Counted from the first letter of the stretch, positions 45,001-54,470 are shown. The stretch: 64,000 nucleotides of DNA from Dehalococcoidia bacterium (GCA_026003895.1 BPIC01000004.1:248001-312000), one strand, 5' to 3'. Notes: a model not told the origin generated them from the letters alone. Made by a program: numbers and translations.

Positions 45001-47616
45001 ACTGCCCTGCCCGAGAGTGAGCGCGGTACGCATCAACTTTTCCCACACCGGGGCGAGACGGCTCTGACTTGGCAGAAGGAGGGTTGCGGACGTTGCTTCC
45101 ACGCCTGGGCGTGATCCGTGCAGCAGCGCTCGAAGGGCTTGGGGATCGATGTCATCCTTGAGCAGGTTCTCAAGGAGCGGAGCGCGATGTTCTGGATCGG
45201 CGAGTGGGTGCTTGAGCACAGCAGCTGAACAGGCTTGAGCGTCACAGCGGGGCGCCCGCTCTCCATAGATCGTTTGGTAAAGCTGATCGGAGATCAGCAA
45301 TACCGACCTATGATCCAGCGCCTTGACGAGGAGGTGGGCACGCTCACGTTCTGTGCTAAAGAGCAGCCCATTGCTTTTCGCACTATCGATATCTCGAAAA
45401 CTGAGGGCGGATGCGCCTGTGAGCAGGTCGTTTCCACTAAAGACCCGGAGATCGGCACAGCGTTCCAAGAGGCCATGCCTTATCGTCTGGTCTACACACT
45501 CGAGGATACGGAGTGCGAGATTTTGGCGATCTTCGGCATACACAGGATCGGCCAGAATGGAACTTGGTGCGCTGAGCCAGCGGAGGATCCGGTCCGCTTC
45601 CTTGATATCAAGCGTTGGTTTGCATTCTTTGCTAACAAACGTTTGTGGGAGCGCGAGCACCGAGAATTCCTGCCGAGCGAACTCGCGAACAATGGTGTCA
45701 AGCTGGTTGCCCTTGAGACGGGTGGAGAAGGAGAGCAGTCGGTCTGCGAGAGGCGACAAGATAGGAGCGAAGAGTGAACGCTGGGTTTGATGGTCCAACG
45801 TGCGGATCCGTTGGAGCCCTTCTGCGGCAAGCAGCTTGCGGAGTGAGGTAAAGAGGGAGCGACGGGCCGCAGGGGCTTGCTCGATCGAGTGCCTTTCGAG
45901 AACTTCCCCAAGATATGCGACGGTAGCCCTGTCTGCTAGGGACGCCGCAGGGAGCGTGAGCAGTGCTTCAAGGGCTTCGTCCGGCAGACGCTCAGGGCGT
46001 CGAGTGGCAATCCGGGGGAGCTTTTCTGGAACGAAGGCAAGCTGTTCTGCAAGCCGAGGAAAGGCGGGAAAGGTCGCGATTGCTAGCCGGAATGTCTCAT
46101 CGACGGAACGTCGGATCTTATCGATGGAGTCGCCAGCGCTGTCAGCAGGATTGCGAAGCGGAAGCTCGTAGATGTCCTGTTCCGGCGCGATGAGTTCCCA
46201 GCGCGGACCGTCTGAACGGAGTCGCAGGACCCACTGGCCGGTTTGGCACATCGCCCGTTGCATGCTGCTATGGTGAAGCGGCGACTTATCGGAGCTCAAG
46301 GCGCGGGTTAGCTCGCTCGTTTGTCCCACATTGAGTCTGGCGGTAGTGACAAAACGGTCGAGCGCTGGGAGCACGTGGGGAAGCACGAGTTGGTCGCGTA
46401 ATGCCTGGTTCCACATGACTCGGAGGTGAGCATCGTCGCTGAGACTGGTTCCTTCGGTGGAGGGGAATTCGATCGTCGTCCGGCTCGGGTTGACGAAAAA
46501 GTATCCATGAAGGGTAAGTCTGACGTTGGTCGAGGCCGGGATATCAATAGGCTGGCCAACGGGAAGAAAGACAGCCCATTGGATTCGAAGGCCTCGAATT
46601 TCTGGAGCCTGAACGAAACAGACTGCACCGTGGGGTTCGCCCGGCTCCGGTGTGTCAACGTAGCGATTCCCGATCAGTTTCCCGCGTTTGGGCCAGAGTG
46701 GACTGCTTTTCAACCCCTGTAGCAGTTTGCTGTCTTGGGCGATCTCATAGCCTCCAAAACGAAACTCGGCATCGAGGTGATTTCGGAGTATCGCGCCGCT
46801 AAACGGGGAACTCGTTTGCATACCCGAGTCTGCGGTCCACTGGCGTCGTTGGGACCACGGGGCGAGCGCGTAGCTGATGGCTCGATAGGTCCCTCTAGCA
46901 TCCTGCTCCCAGAATCGAATGCAGCGAAGTGAAGTCAGCAGCGGGAGAATGCTTGCAACGTCGGCTTGGCGATCGGGAGAGAGGATGGCTGCTCGAAGGT
47001 TGAGGTCGTCGCCATAGTAGACATTTTCGAGCGCGACGCTTGCGCCGACGTGGAGTTTCTGGCGGAGTGGAGCCCAGATCCAGAATTCGGGCCTCGACGT
47101 GGGCGCATCTTCGGTGACAAGGGAGATGCGACGGCGTTGTTGAGCGATCCACTCGAAGACTTGGGGCGGAGTGGCATCCCAGTCGGCATGGGGTCCCAGC
47201 TCCTCCCCGGTCGACCACGGATTGAAAATGGCGTGCTCGGTATTGCCATCGCGGTCGGTTCCACCGTAGAAGAACGCTTCGCAAAAATGGAAGATGCTCT
47301 TGAGGCCGAGCCCGAATCGTCCGATGGCGGTTGTCACGCCGGTTCGGCCGCTTGCGTTGATGGCGCGAATGGCGATGGCATCTTGTCTCGTGAATGCTCC
47401 GTCGTTGGCGACGACCAGAGCCGGGCCGCGCAGCAAAGGGTGAGGGGCCGTTGGATGGCCGTCGAGTATCGCGAAATCGATGGTCGTTGCGCCGGCGTCC
47501 TCGGCGTTGGCGATGAGCTCTTTGAGGATTGGAAATCCGCTCTTGTATTCCCGGAGGACGTCTCGCAATTGGTTGATGTCGCCGGCGAGCGTATGGCGGA
47601 AACCAGCGGCTTGCAT
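42073..47616 (-). CDS. Giant protein with two GHKL (Hsp90/sacsin-like) ATPase domains
   Basis: These 1847 residues start at ATG 47616 with AAAGGAAG upstream. The first Bergerat ATPase opens at once: N-box LKELIANAEDAGA (31-43), NDGAF (71-75), GRFGLGLKSIF (99-109). About 1400 residues of helical repeat-like sequence follow. A second ATPase begins near 1590 (VLFELFQNADDAL) with TGKFGLGFKSVF about 65 residues later. Sacsin-type N-boxes (ELIQNADDA) are the closest match known to me. This is the first gene of an operon with the SNF2-like helicase. Its composition looks less GC-rich than the flanking chromosome, consistent with acquisition. Function is inferred as defence from context only. Confidence 0.8.
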   Translation of the reverse strand: MQAAGFRHTLAGDINQLRDVLREYKSGFPILKELIANAEDAGATTIDFAILDGHPTAPHPLLRGPALVVANDGAFTRQDAIAIRAINASGRTGVTTAIGRFGLGLKSIFHFCEAFFYGGTDRDGNTEHAIFNPWSTGEELGPHADWDATPPQVFEWIAQQRRRISLVTEDAPTSRPEFWIWAPLRQKLHVGASVALENVYYGDDLNLRAAILSPDRQADVASILPLLTSLRCIRFWEQDARGTYRAISYALAPWSQRRQWTADSGMQTSSPFSGAILRNHLDAEFRFGGYEIAQDSKLLQGLKSSPLWPKRGKLIGNRYVDTPEPGEPHGAVCFVQAPEIRGLRIQWAVFLPVGQPIDIPASTNVRLTLHGYFFVNPSRTTIEFPSTEGTSLSDDAHLRVMWNQALRDQLVLPHVLPALDRFVTTARLNVGQTSELTRALSSDKSPLHHSSMQRAMCQTGQWVLRLRSDGPRWELIAPEQDIYELPLRNPADSAGDSIDKIRRSVDETFRLAIATFPAFPRLAEQLAFVPEKLPRIATRRPERLPDEALEALLTLPAASLADRATVAYLGEVLERHSIEQAPAARRSLFTSLRKLLAAEGLQRIRTLDHQTQRSLFAPILSPLADRLLSFSTRLKGNQLDTIVREFARQEFSVLALPQTFVSKECKPTLDIKEADRILRWLSAPSSILADPVYAEDRQNLALRILECVDQTIRHGLLERCADLRVFSGNDLLTGASALSFRDIDSAKSNGLLFSTERERAHLLVKALDHRSVLLISDQLYQTIYGERAPRCDAQACSAAVLKHPLADPEHRAPLLENLLKDDIDPQALRALLHGSRPGVEATSATLLLPSQSRLAPVWEKLMRTALTLGQGSWRLVNHRLAELIPERRYNDLNARPVTKELVMAEITRLGPERFDCRDLDEDDVNTLLRDADLSLLRCLPIHRDRFHIRRAIVPGRTFLPGSFSPDDPLSNEVILLAESPDENIRRRQLDLVPRWNAKEAIEFALTLNEPHRYWRSILGALESLAQPDQLDILRLRETPWLVTTKGEPWKPADVIHVPGLELELAKITARSDGTFLDVQRLDPALRDHPGFDRVAELILPPPRDVLSLVGSELARDPDYCLGIDDPARLMRLAEAFIRCFESVPPEVLPCAQLVVATLKSTTLPPDAKCALLTELCRPLPSERLIAVFDHLANFRGSSPPNKQVIEICSLYLRAALAHADRPAILKRIRLPNQAGDWKLATELCLPSESNVHETAKLHSTLEDAFAAAPPFSSGPVDAAPTSRPNPQRSTGTVASILEEYFRPWENQCPDGAIGAFLSLLGSDPRIRPLAATYLRRTQDSPSPDDVVSRLKWQPVVRVPNSGTWIVESQAPHDRPIFAKREMIDHLKTYRFSIGIQDPSTTHTVQVRNLLGELFSAPSQSEPATLMVGSPITHVDGTIQFDLRLIDVHSERANLSNLLLQTAREICAKVYQQVPENLDEAWEKVEISGQSSVRFAREWILEDLRTYLQVLAPSAYEPLSNLRMQYDKARKTLIEARDHYSGESSSSIQRAQREIEQAKYALAELVAKDRDAQTALLEAVRRKIRDYQYRPDSVLFELFQNADDALVQLIDIDPNRVPRSHNSIDVRIDDHSLEFLHFGRPINQSKIGDFDGEMRGYHLDLVNMLRISASDKVAADDRPKVTGKFGLGFKSVFLICDRPRILSGGVACDIVAGILPENLPGEAVREARKWIEEEYGVTSLDVTWFRLDLRSGLDCAPAQFVRPYLDLLPYLLVFAKAIRECRVHAWDGPEKIYTWRERNVIAGVGVGSLPIDEYFDQRGLVLRGDEMSLLVGLGPRGAKSLPNAVPTF

Positions 47617-48016
47617 CGCTTCCTTTCGGTGCAGTGGTGGGATTCGGGTGCGGAACGTTCACTAACAAATCATTCCGGCGGAGACAGGCAGGCGCGCCTG
47701 GTTTTTGCCGGCTGCCTGCGAGCCGTTGGAAATGCGCTGCTTGGACAGGTGTGTCAACGACTGAACGTCTGACGCCTCGGTGTAGATAGCTCGTGACGCA
47801 GCAGATGCTGGTGGCGCTCGACGTCGTCCTGCGGTTCATGGATTGGCAGTGTATAACTAACCAACTGTCGGTCGCTCTCGAGATGAATCCCATCCGACGT
47901 GCTGCCCACAATCGGTCCGCCAAAAGGGGAACGGCTTTCGCTCGGGGCTGCCATGTCTCTCTCACGCGCGAGCTGAGTCCGAGCAAGCCGACGAATCCCG
48001 TGTCTCAGTCGTGCCC
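47617..48016. other. Intergenic region upstream of the GHKL-helicase operon
   Basis: No gene is present. It contains GAACGTTC (47653-47660) and ATCATT (47669-47674), both also found upstream of cas3. A perfect 12-base palindrome CAGGCGCGCCTG lies at 47689-47700. The promoter of the minus-strand operon should lie here, but no clear -10/-35 pair stands out. Confidence 0.4.
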
Positions 48017-51000
48017 GGTCCACTTCCACGCGTTTGGGACGACGTGTTGCCGGTATGGGCACTTATATGGCGTCATGGTCCACCCCCACGCGTGTGGGGA
48101 CGACCGGAGTCACCGTTATTTTCAACGGTCAAGTTCGGGTCCACCCCCACGCGTGTGGGGACGACCGACCACCCCTCGATGCCGGCCCGCTCCGCAAGGG
48201 TCCACCCCCACGCGTGTGGGGACGACGCTCGGCGCGGTACGCTCGGGCAGCCTCGCCGAGGTCCACCCCCACGCGTGTGGGGACGACCGTGGACGATGGC
48301 ATCGGACGGCGATTGGGGCCGGTCCACCCCCACGCGTGTGGGGACGACGAGGCCGCCGAACCGACCCAAGTCGCGCGGCAAGGTCCACCCCCACGCGTGT
48401 GGGGACGACAGAACGTGGCGACCTTTGCCTTCTCGGCGCGGGGGTCCACCCCCACGCGTGTGGGGACGACGAGGCCGCCGAACCGACCCAAGTCGCGCGG
48501 CAAGGTCCACCCCCACGCGTGTGGGGACGACGGTGAAGCGAAACTCGCCGCGCGCTATGACGCAGGTCCACCCCCACGCGTGTGGGGACGACTAGTCACT
48601 CCCCGCCATTTTCTGCCCTCATCCCGGTCCACCCCCACGCGTGTGGGGACGACACGCCGTGGTATCGGCGCGTCGTAGCTGGGCGTGGTCCACCCCCACG
48701 CGTGTGGGGACGACAAGGTAGCCACCTTCTTTGGCCGGTGGCTTCGGGGTCCACCCCCACGCGTGTGGGGACGACTGAACGCGCCAAATACCAATGAGGC
48801 TGCCGAGGTGGTCCACCCCCACGCGTGTGGGGACGACCGTATCACCGCCGAATTTATCAGCAACGGCCAAGGTCCACCCCCACGCGTGTGGGGACGACCG
48901 ATACCATTGCGCAAAGCGCTCTCGACGTTCGGGTCCACCCCCACGCGTGTGGGGACGACAATGACATGCTTGATCCCAGCTTCTCGAAGCCGGGTCCACC
49001 CCCACGCGTGTGGGGACGACCGAGTACCACCGCGAAAACTGCATCATCATCAGGGTCCACCCCCACGCGTGTGGGGACGACCTTGCCTCACCATCCGCGC
49101 CTTTACGCTTCGAAGGTCCACCCCCACGCGTGTGGGGACGACGCCCACCCAAGGGTGCTGGACGCGGCGATCAACGGTCCACCCACACGCGTGTGGGGAC
49201 GACAAAGTGCGAGGGAAATTCGTTCCGGCGCGCCCGGGTCCACCCCCACGCGTGTGGGGACGACTACATCCATAATCGATCGGCTTTCCGTCGATCGGGT
49301 CCACCCCCACGCGTGTGGGGACGACGTGGTCACTCATCTGGCGGATAACGAAAAACACGGTCCACCCCCACGCGTGTGGGGACGACGGACTATTCGACGT
49401 TTTGCCAGGCTGATGCTCAGGTCCACCCCCACGCGTGTGGGGACGACACGCCGCAGGCGCAGTCCGACCTTTGCGATTGGGGTCCACCCCCACGCGTGTG
49501 GGGACGACGTGGTCATGAGTCAGCGCGAGATGGACCAGCAGGGTCCACCCCCACGCGTGTGGGGACGACAGATCTACTGCCATCACCTTGTTGATAGTGC
49601 GCGGTCCACCCCCACGCGTGTGGGGACGACCCGGCCATGACCGGGTCTTGCTCCTCGAAGCAGGGTCCACCCCCACGCGTGTGGGGACGACCCCGTTCGG
49701 CTATGTGCATGGCTCAAAGATCGGGGTCCACCCCCACGCGTGTGGGGACGACTTTTGGCGCTCCCGGTCGGCAACGCCTGCACGGGGTCCACCCCCACGC
49801 GTGTGGGGACGACTGCTGCCAGGGCTAGCCCCTGGCTGCTATATCGGGTCCACCCCCACGCGTGTGGGGACGACCCTAGTTCGACAGGTAAAATGGCGCA
49901 TTGAGCGGGTCCACCCCCACGCGTGTGGGGACGACGCGCAGGCCGATGGGCTGGTGCAGACGGCAGAGGGTCCACCCCCACGCGTGTGGGGACGACCTGC
50001 CGTTGACGGCACGCCGGACCGTCAGCACGGGTCCACCCCCACGCGTGTGGGGACGACTTCGCGGGGCGTCACTCGAGGACTGGCGAGTAGGGTCCACCCC
50101 CACGCGTGTGGGGACGACGCCACGAACCCATTCGGCCCTGTGGCCTGTGAAGGTCCACCCCCACGCGTGTGGGGACGACTTGCCCGAGCAGACGGACATT
50201 GGTCGCCACGAGGGTCCACCCCCACGCGTGTGGGGACGACAGCGATGCACGTGCTTGAGGACGTGGTGGTGGAGGTCCACCCCCACGCGTGTGGGGACGA
50301 CGGCAATCCACCATGCGTCATCTGGCGGAAGAGCGGTCCACCCCCACGCGTGTGGGGACGACTCGATGACCACCCCGCAGCAGGCCAGCGAAACGGGTCC
50401 ACCCCCACGCGTGTGGGGACGACTACGGGCGCGCACAACTTCCTCCTTTATTCTTAGGTCCACCCCCACGCGTGTGGGGACGACGGCAACCTCGGGCATC
50501 CCCGCGGCAATCCACGCGGTCCACCCCCACGCGTGTGGGGACGACTTCTTCCCTTGCTCAATGCTCACCGATAGCACGGGTCCACCCCCACGCGTGTGGG
50601 GACGACTACACGGTTGAGGCGCATAGCGCCTATGCACGCGGTCCACCCCCACGCGTGTGGGGACGACCGCGTCAGCGTGACGTGGTCCGACGACGACTGG
50701 GGTCCACCCCCACGCGTGTGGGGACGACGGCACCTCGTCTTCATCCGCCGGTTCTGAAATGGGTCCACCCCCACGCGTGTGGGGACGACCAATTGGGTTG
50801 ATTTGGAAGAGTGTCTCCTGGGGGTCCACCCCCACGCGTGTGGGGACGACATTGTCGACTGCCCAGACTGTAACGGAGCTGAGGGTCCACCCCCACGCGT
50901 GTGGGGACGACCAGCGCGGTAGCCGCCGTGTACACGTCGCGAAGGGTCCACCCCCACGCGTGTGGGGACGACTTCAAAAGCTCACTTGCAACAACCGTTC

Positions 51001-51826
51001 TCGGAGGTCCACCCCCACGCGTGTGGGGACGACCGATGGACGGCGTCGCCATCCATTGTCGGACTGGGTCCACCCCCACGCGTGTGGGGACGACGTCAAG
51101 ATGCCGCCGCGCTTGTCCGATTGCAACGGTCCACCCCCACGCGTGTGGGGACGACAGCACGCCGAGCTTCCCGCCGTATGTCAGGTACGGTCCACCCCCA
51201 CGCGTGTGGGGACGACGAGACCTTCCCCGGATTTCGACCGTACTTCGAGGGTCCACCCCCACGCGTGTGGGGACGACGCACTGGCTCGCCCTCGATGATA
51301 ACGCGTACCGGGTCCACCCCCACGCGTGTGGGGACGACGAAAAATGACCCCGATTGCGGTCTGATCATCCAGGTCCACCCCCACGCGTGTGGGGACGACA
51401 AAAATTTTCAGTATCTGCTCGACTGGCTTTGGGGTCCACCCCCACGCGTGTGGGGACGACCGCTTGCCGATCACCTCCTGACGGCGCTGGGCAGGTCCAC
51501 CCCCACGCGTGTGGGGACGACCGCCTGCTCAATCTGGGTTCGGCGAACGTGCCGGGTCCACCCCCACGCGTGTGGGGACGACCACACCGGCGTAGCGCAG
51601 CGCGTCGATGGCCGGGGTCCACCCCCACGCGTGTGGGGACGACCACAGCGCTATCGCGATCTCCGCACTGGCCGATGGTCCACCCCCACGCGTGTGGGGA
51701 CGACTTGCTGGCCACCAGCGGCGGGCGGTTGGCGTTGGGTCCACCCCCACGCGTGTGGGGACGACCAGCGGACGGCGGACTGGGGACGACGGATCTCGGG
51801 TCCACCCCCACGCGTGTGGGGACGAC
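48017..51826 (-). CRISPR. Type I-E CRISPR array: 62 repeats, 61 spacers, plus one degenerate repeat
   Basis: 28-base repeats begin GGTCCACCCC and end TGGGGACGAC as read on the plus strand, from 48077 to 51826. Period is 61 bases with 33-base spacers; one spacer (48776-48809) is 34. On the minus strand the repeat starts GTCGTCCCCAC and ends TGGACC. This is the type I-E form with a CCCCAC/GTGGGG stem, so crRNAs run right to left with the cas genes. A degenerate 27-base repeat at 48017-48043 marks the leader-distal end. One internal repeat (49176) has a single C-to-A change. Spacers at 48349-48381 and 48471-48503 are identical. The promoter-proximal repeat ends one base from the cas2 stop. Confidence 0.98.
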
Positions 51827-51827
51827 T

Positions 51828-52118
51828 CTACCCCTTGGGGGGCGCGCGCCGCCGTTGCACGAGATACAGGCCATCCTTCTCGACGATGCGTCGGGTCGGG
51901 TCACCCCACGTTTGGATGCGGTATCCTTGCTCGGTGTCGCTCTGATGAATCATCACGATGCTCCCCCGCCCAGCATCCCGCACCGCTAGCTGCCAGAGCT
52001 TCTCACGAACTACCGCTGGCGGTCGTCCGACAAAAACCCCCGCTCGCACCTCAAGCAGCCAACGAGTCAGCTTCCCCCGCAACCGCACCGGAACCCGCTC
52101 CAACAGGAGCACCATCAC
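51828..52118 (-). CDS. cas2: Cas2e, type I-E adaptation protein
   Basis: The start is GTG 52118 (GTGA overlap with the cas1 stop; ATG 52115 is also possible), giving 96 residues. MVLLLERVPVRLRGKLTRWLLEVRAGVFVGRPPAVVREKLWQLA is the E. coli-type Cas2e fold. The ending DGLYLVQRRRAPPKG is the expected length. It bridges two Cas1 dimers in the integrase that inserts new spacers. The stop codon lies one base from the first CRISPR repeat. Confidence 0.95.
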   Translation of the reverse strand: MMVLLLERVPVRLRGKLTRWLLEVRAGVFVGRPPAVVREKLWQLAVRDAGRGSIVMIHQSDTEQGYRIQTWGDPTRRIVEKDGLYLVQRRRAPPKG

Positions 52119-53041
52119 GGTTCATCACCATAGTTAACGCCCGTGGGGACGATTCCCGCACCATCCCACAACCCACCCGGGCGCTCCTCATCGTTCGGCT
52201 TCGCTTCCTCCGGCCCGTAGGCGCCAAATAATCCCTCCAAGTCGTTCACGATTCGCTCGAGGAGCCGCGTTTCTCGAAAACGATCGCGCATCGCCTTGCG
52301 TACCCGGGTCTCGACATCCGATGACCCATTGGCGACAGTTTGGAAGGCAACCGGGATCGCCGTGTCCGCTTTGTAGAGATCAGCGACATCGAAGACAAAC
52401 GCCAGCAAGAAGCCCGTATGAATGAAGCCAATGCCGGGCGAGTAGCCGGCCGAGACGATCGCGCCAGCGCACACGCCGTACAATGCCGCATTTGCCACCG
52501 ACAAGGCTTGATTGATCGGATCGGCCGCCGCCCAATTTTTCCGATCATAGCGCCGACCCGTCCAAGGGACGCCGGTCTCCTTCGCCCAGCGCGCATAGAC
52601 ACTTCGCACACGGTTGCCTTCCCGTCCTCGAAGCTGCTCGATCGTCTCGTCCTCGCCGATCGGGTCGTCAAAGCGCATCGCATACATCCGCCGGACTACC
52701 GCGAGGCGGCGTACTGGATCTGCCCAAGCAGCTGCCTGACGGAGCAAATTCGCCGCTGAACGTGTTTCCCCGAACCCAAAGCCATAGAGCCGCACCCCCT
52801 CTTCCCCGGTCCAGAGCACGGCACACCCCGTGTCTGCCAGCGCCGTCATCGCTGCCTGGGTGATCGATGTTCCCGGCCCCAAAAGCAATGCCGTCAGCCC
52901 GGCACATGGGATCGGCGTCATTCCCTCCTTATCGTGTGCGGCGATCGAGAGATCGTGTTGATCGATCCGTGCGTGCTCGAGGTAGAGAAATGACCAGCTA
53001 TCACGCACCTTCGGCAGAATGTGCAAATCCTCTACTCGCAT
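52115..53041 (-). CDS. cas1: Cas1e, CRISPR integrase
   Basis: This 308-residue protein keeps the metal ligands at the same numbering as E. coli Cas1: Glu141 (RGREGNRVRSVY), His208 (GFIHTG) and Asp218/Asp221 (FVFDVADLYK). It catalyses spacer integration at the leader-repeat junction with Cas2. It overlaps cas6e by 10 bases and cas2 by 4. Confidence 0.97.
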   Translation of the reverse strand: MRVEDLHILPKVRDSWSFLYLEHARIDQHDLSIAAHDKEGMTPIPCAGLTALLLGPGTSITQAAMTALADTGCAVLWTGEEGVRLYGFGFGETRSAANLLRQAAAWADPVRRLAVVRRMYAMRFDDPIGEDETIEQLRGREGNRVRSVYARWAKETGVPWTGRRYDRKNWAAADPINQALSVANAALYGVCAGAIVSAGYSPGIGFIHTGFLLAFVFDVADLYKADTAIPVAFQTVANGSSDVETRVRKAMRDRFRETRLLERIVNDLEGLFGAYGPEEAKPNDEERPGGLWDGAGIVPTGVNYGDEP

Positions 53042-53700
53042 CGTGCCACCGACAACAGCCCAAACCCGTACGCTTTTCCTGGACCGATCCCGGTTGTCAG
53101 TGCCGTGCGCAGCTTGTCGGCATCTTCGACCTCGAGGACGCCGTCGAAGGTCGCCGCACTAAGCACGAGGCGGGGCCCGCCAGCTTTCTGCCCGCGTTCA
53201 TCCGGCTCCGCGCGCACGATTGCCGAGACCACCCGAAATCCAGCCTCTCGGGCCTTTCGTTGAAGCCACGCGAGCCGATCCTCATCCTTCAACAGGGCGA
53301 CGCGCTTGCCTTCTTTCCCTTGGCGGTCCACCCGTTCTGGCAGCCCTCGGCGGTGGTCGGCGCTCAGCAAGCGCTTCGTCGGATTCGCCCGCAGCCGAAA
53401 GCGAAGCCGCATCCCTCGCGTTATGGCTTGGAACGCCTTGTCGATCGACTTGACCGTCGGTGGGCTCACAAGATACCGGGCAGGAAGCCTTGACCAATCT
53501 GGCAGCAGCCGACTTTGCACCAGCACCCTCGGCCGGCCGGCACGGTCCCGCTCCACCCGATGGAGCAGGTCCAACTTGGCGCGGGACCCTGCGCCTTCGG
53601 GAAACGCGCTCATCAACCGAACATGCAGCGCTTGAACATCGGCGAGGTCCCCCATTGCCTGTCGCGACGCCGGATTGAGCCAGAGCAACGAGAGATACAT
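53032..53700 (-). CDS. cas6e: Cas6e (Cse3/CasE), pre-crRNA endonuclease
   Basis: These 222 residues form a double-ferredoxin fold protein. His26 (DVQALHVRLMSAFP) is in the position of the catalytic His of Cse3. The C-terminal Gly-rich loop is GIGPGKAYGFGLLSVA. It cleaves each repeat and stays on the crRNA 3' hairpin within Cascade. Confidence 0.95.
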   Translation of the reverse strand: MYLSLLWLNPASRQAMGDLADVQALHVRLMSAFPEGAGSRAKLDLLHRVERDRAGRPRVLVQSRLLPDWSRLPARYLVSPPTVKSIDKAFQAITRGMRLRFRLRANPTKRLLSADHRRGLPERVDRQGKEGKRVALLKDEDRLAWLQRKAREAGFRVVSAIVRAEPDERGQKAGGPRLVLSAATFDGVLEVEDADKLRTALTTGIGPGKAYGFGLLSVARCE

Positions 53701-53708
53701 TGGTTACC

Positions 53709-54470
53709 TCATTTCCTCTGCGGCGGTGGCGAAATGGTCTCCTCCCGCGCCGCCCGAATTCCGAACACCCGCGCCGCAGTCGTACGAGGCACATCCTGAC
53801 GCACGAGCGGACCTGCTGGGTCTTCCACCTCCATTACCAACCCACTCGCTACCAATCGGCGACGAAGCCCTTCCTGCGAGGGCGCCCACGCCGCCGTCCA
53901 AGCGTGGCGTCGCAGTGCATCCTCGATGCCGTCGTACTCGTCGGTGAACTGTTCGAAGATTGGCCGCGTGGGAACGCAGGCCTTTCGTCCAAGGTAGAGG
54001 GGCCAACGAGGCCGTTGCACCGCCGCGGCACACTGGTCAAGCAAGCGCGGCGCGGCGGCCGCTGTCGCCTCGAGCGCGACCAAAAACGCGGCGTCTTCGA
54101 GGTAGAGCCGCGGCGAGGGGATGGTTGCAGGAACCGCTTCCGGGTCCGCTTCCAATCGCGCCAGCGACGACGCCGTCTTGACGCCCGAATGGCGGTATGT
54201 CCCCTCCGCGGTCGGGAGATACCCCGAGACGATCTGATAGTCACGCAGCACCGAGCCCGGTCGGTCGACTCGCACGCCGAATCGCAGGCCGGCAGCGAGC
54301 TCTGACTCGAGGCGCGGGTCGCCGGATGGATAGCCAAGCGCGCATCCGAGCAGTCCGATGACGCCAGATTTGGTCGGCAGCGGTCCCGTGTCGCGAACGT
54401 CCCACCGGCTGCGCGTTCCCCACGACTGGAGCGGACCCTCCAGCCGGAGCAACAAGACTGGCTTACCCAT
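53709..54470 (-). CDS. cas5e: Cas5e (CasD), Cascade subunit
   Basis: ATG 54470 (MGKPVLLLRLEGPLQSWG) gives 253 residues. LRLEGPLQSWGTRSRWDVRDTGPLPTKSGVIGLLGCALG is the Cas5 RAMP N-terminus. It caps the crRNA 5' handle. It overlaps cas7e by 8 bases and stands 8 bases before cas6e. Confidence 0.95.
   Translation of the reverse strand: MGKPVLLLRLEGPLQSWGTRSRWDVRDTGPLPTKSGVIGLLGCALGYPSGDPRLESELAAGLRFGVRVDRPGSVLRDYQIVSGYLPTAEGTYRHSGVKTASSLARLEADPEAVPATIPSPRLYLEDAAFLVALEATAAAAPRLLDQCAAAVQRPRWPLYLGRKACVPTRPIFEQFTDEYDGIEDALRRHAWTAAWAPSQEGLRRRLVASGLVMEVEDPAGPLVRQDVPRTTAARVFGIRAAREETISPPPQRK

Noticed and set aside
37115..47616. Assignment of the GHKL-helicase operon to DISARM, BREX, Zorya or Wadjet
   Set aside because: The hallmark genes (DrmA/DrmB, PglZ/BrxC, ZorAB motor proteins, JetABCD) are absent, and a double-GHKL giant protein is not part of those systems as I know them.
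48005..51990. Many overlapping long open frames across the CRISPR region, such as 49876-50835 on the minus strand, with repeating SSPHAWGWT or RPHTRGGGP peptides
   Set aside because: The repeat has no stop codon in any frame and the 61-base period cycles through all frames, so these are artefacts of the array and not proteins.
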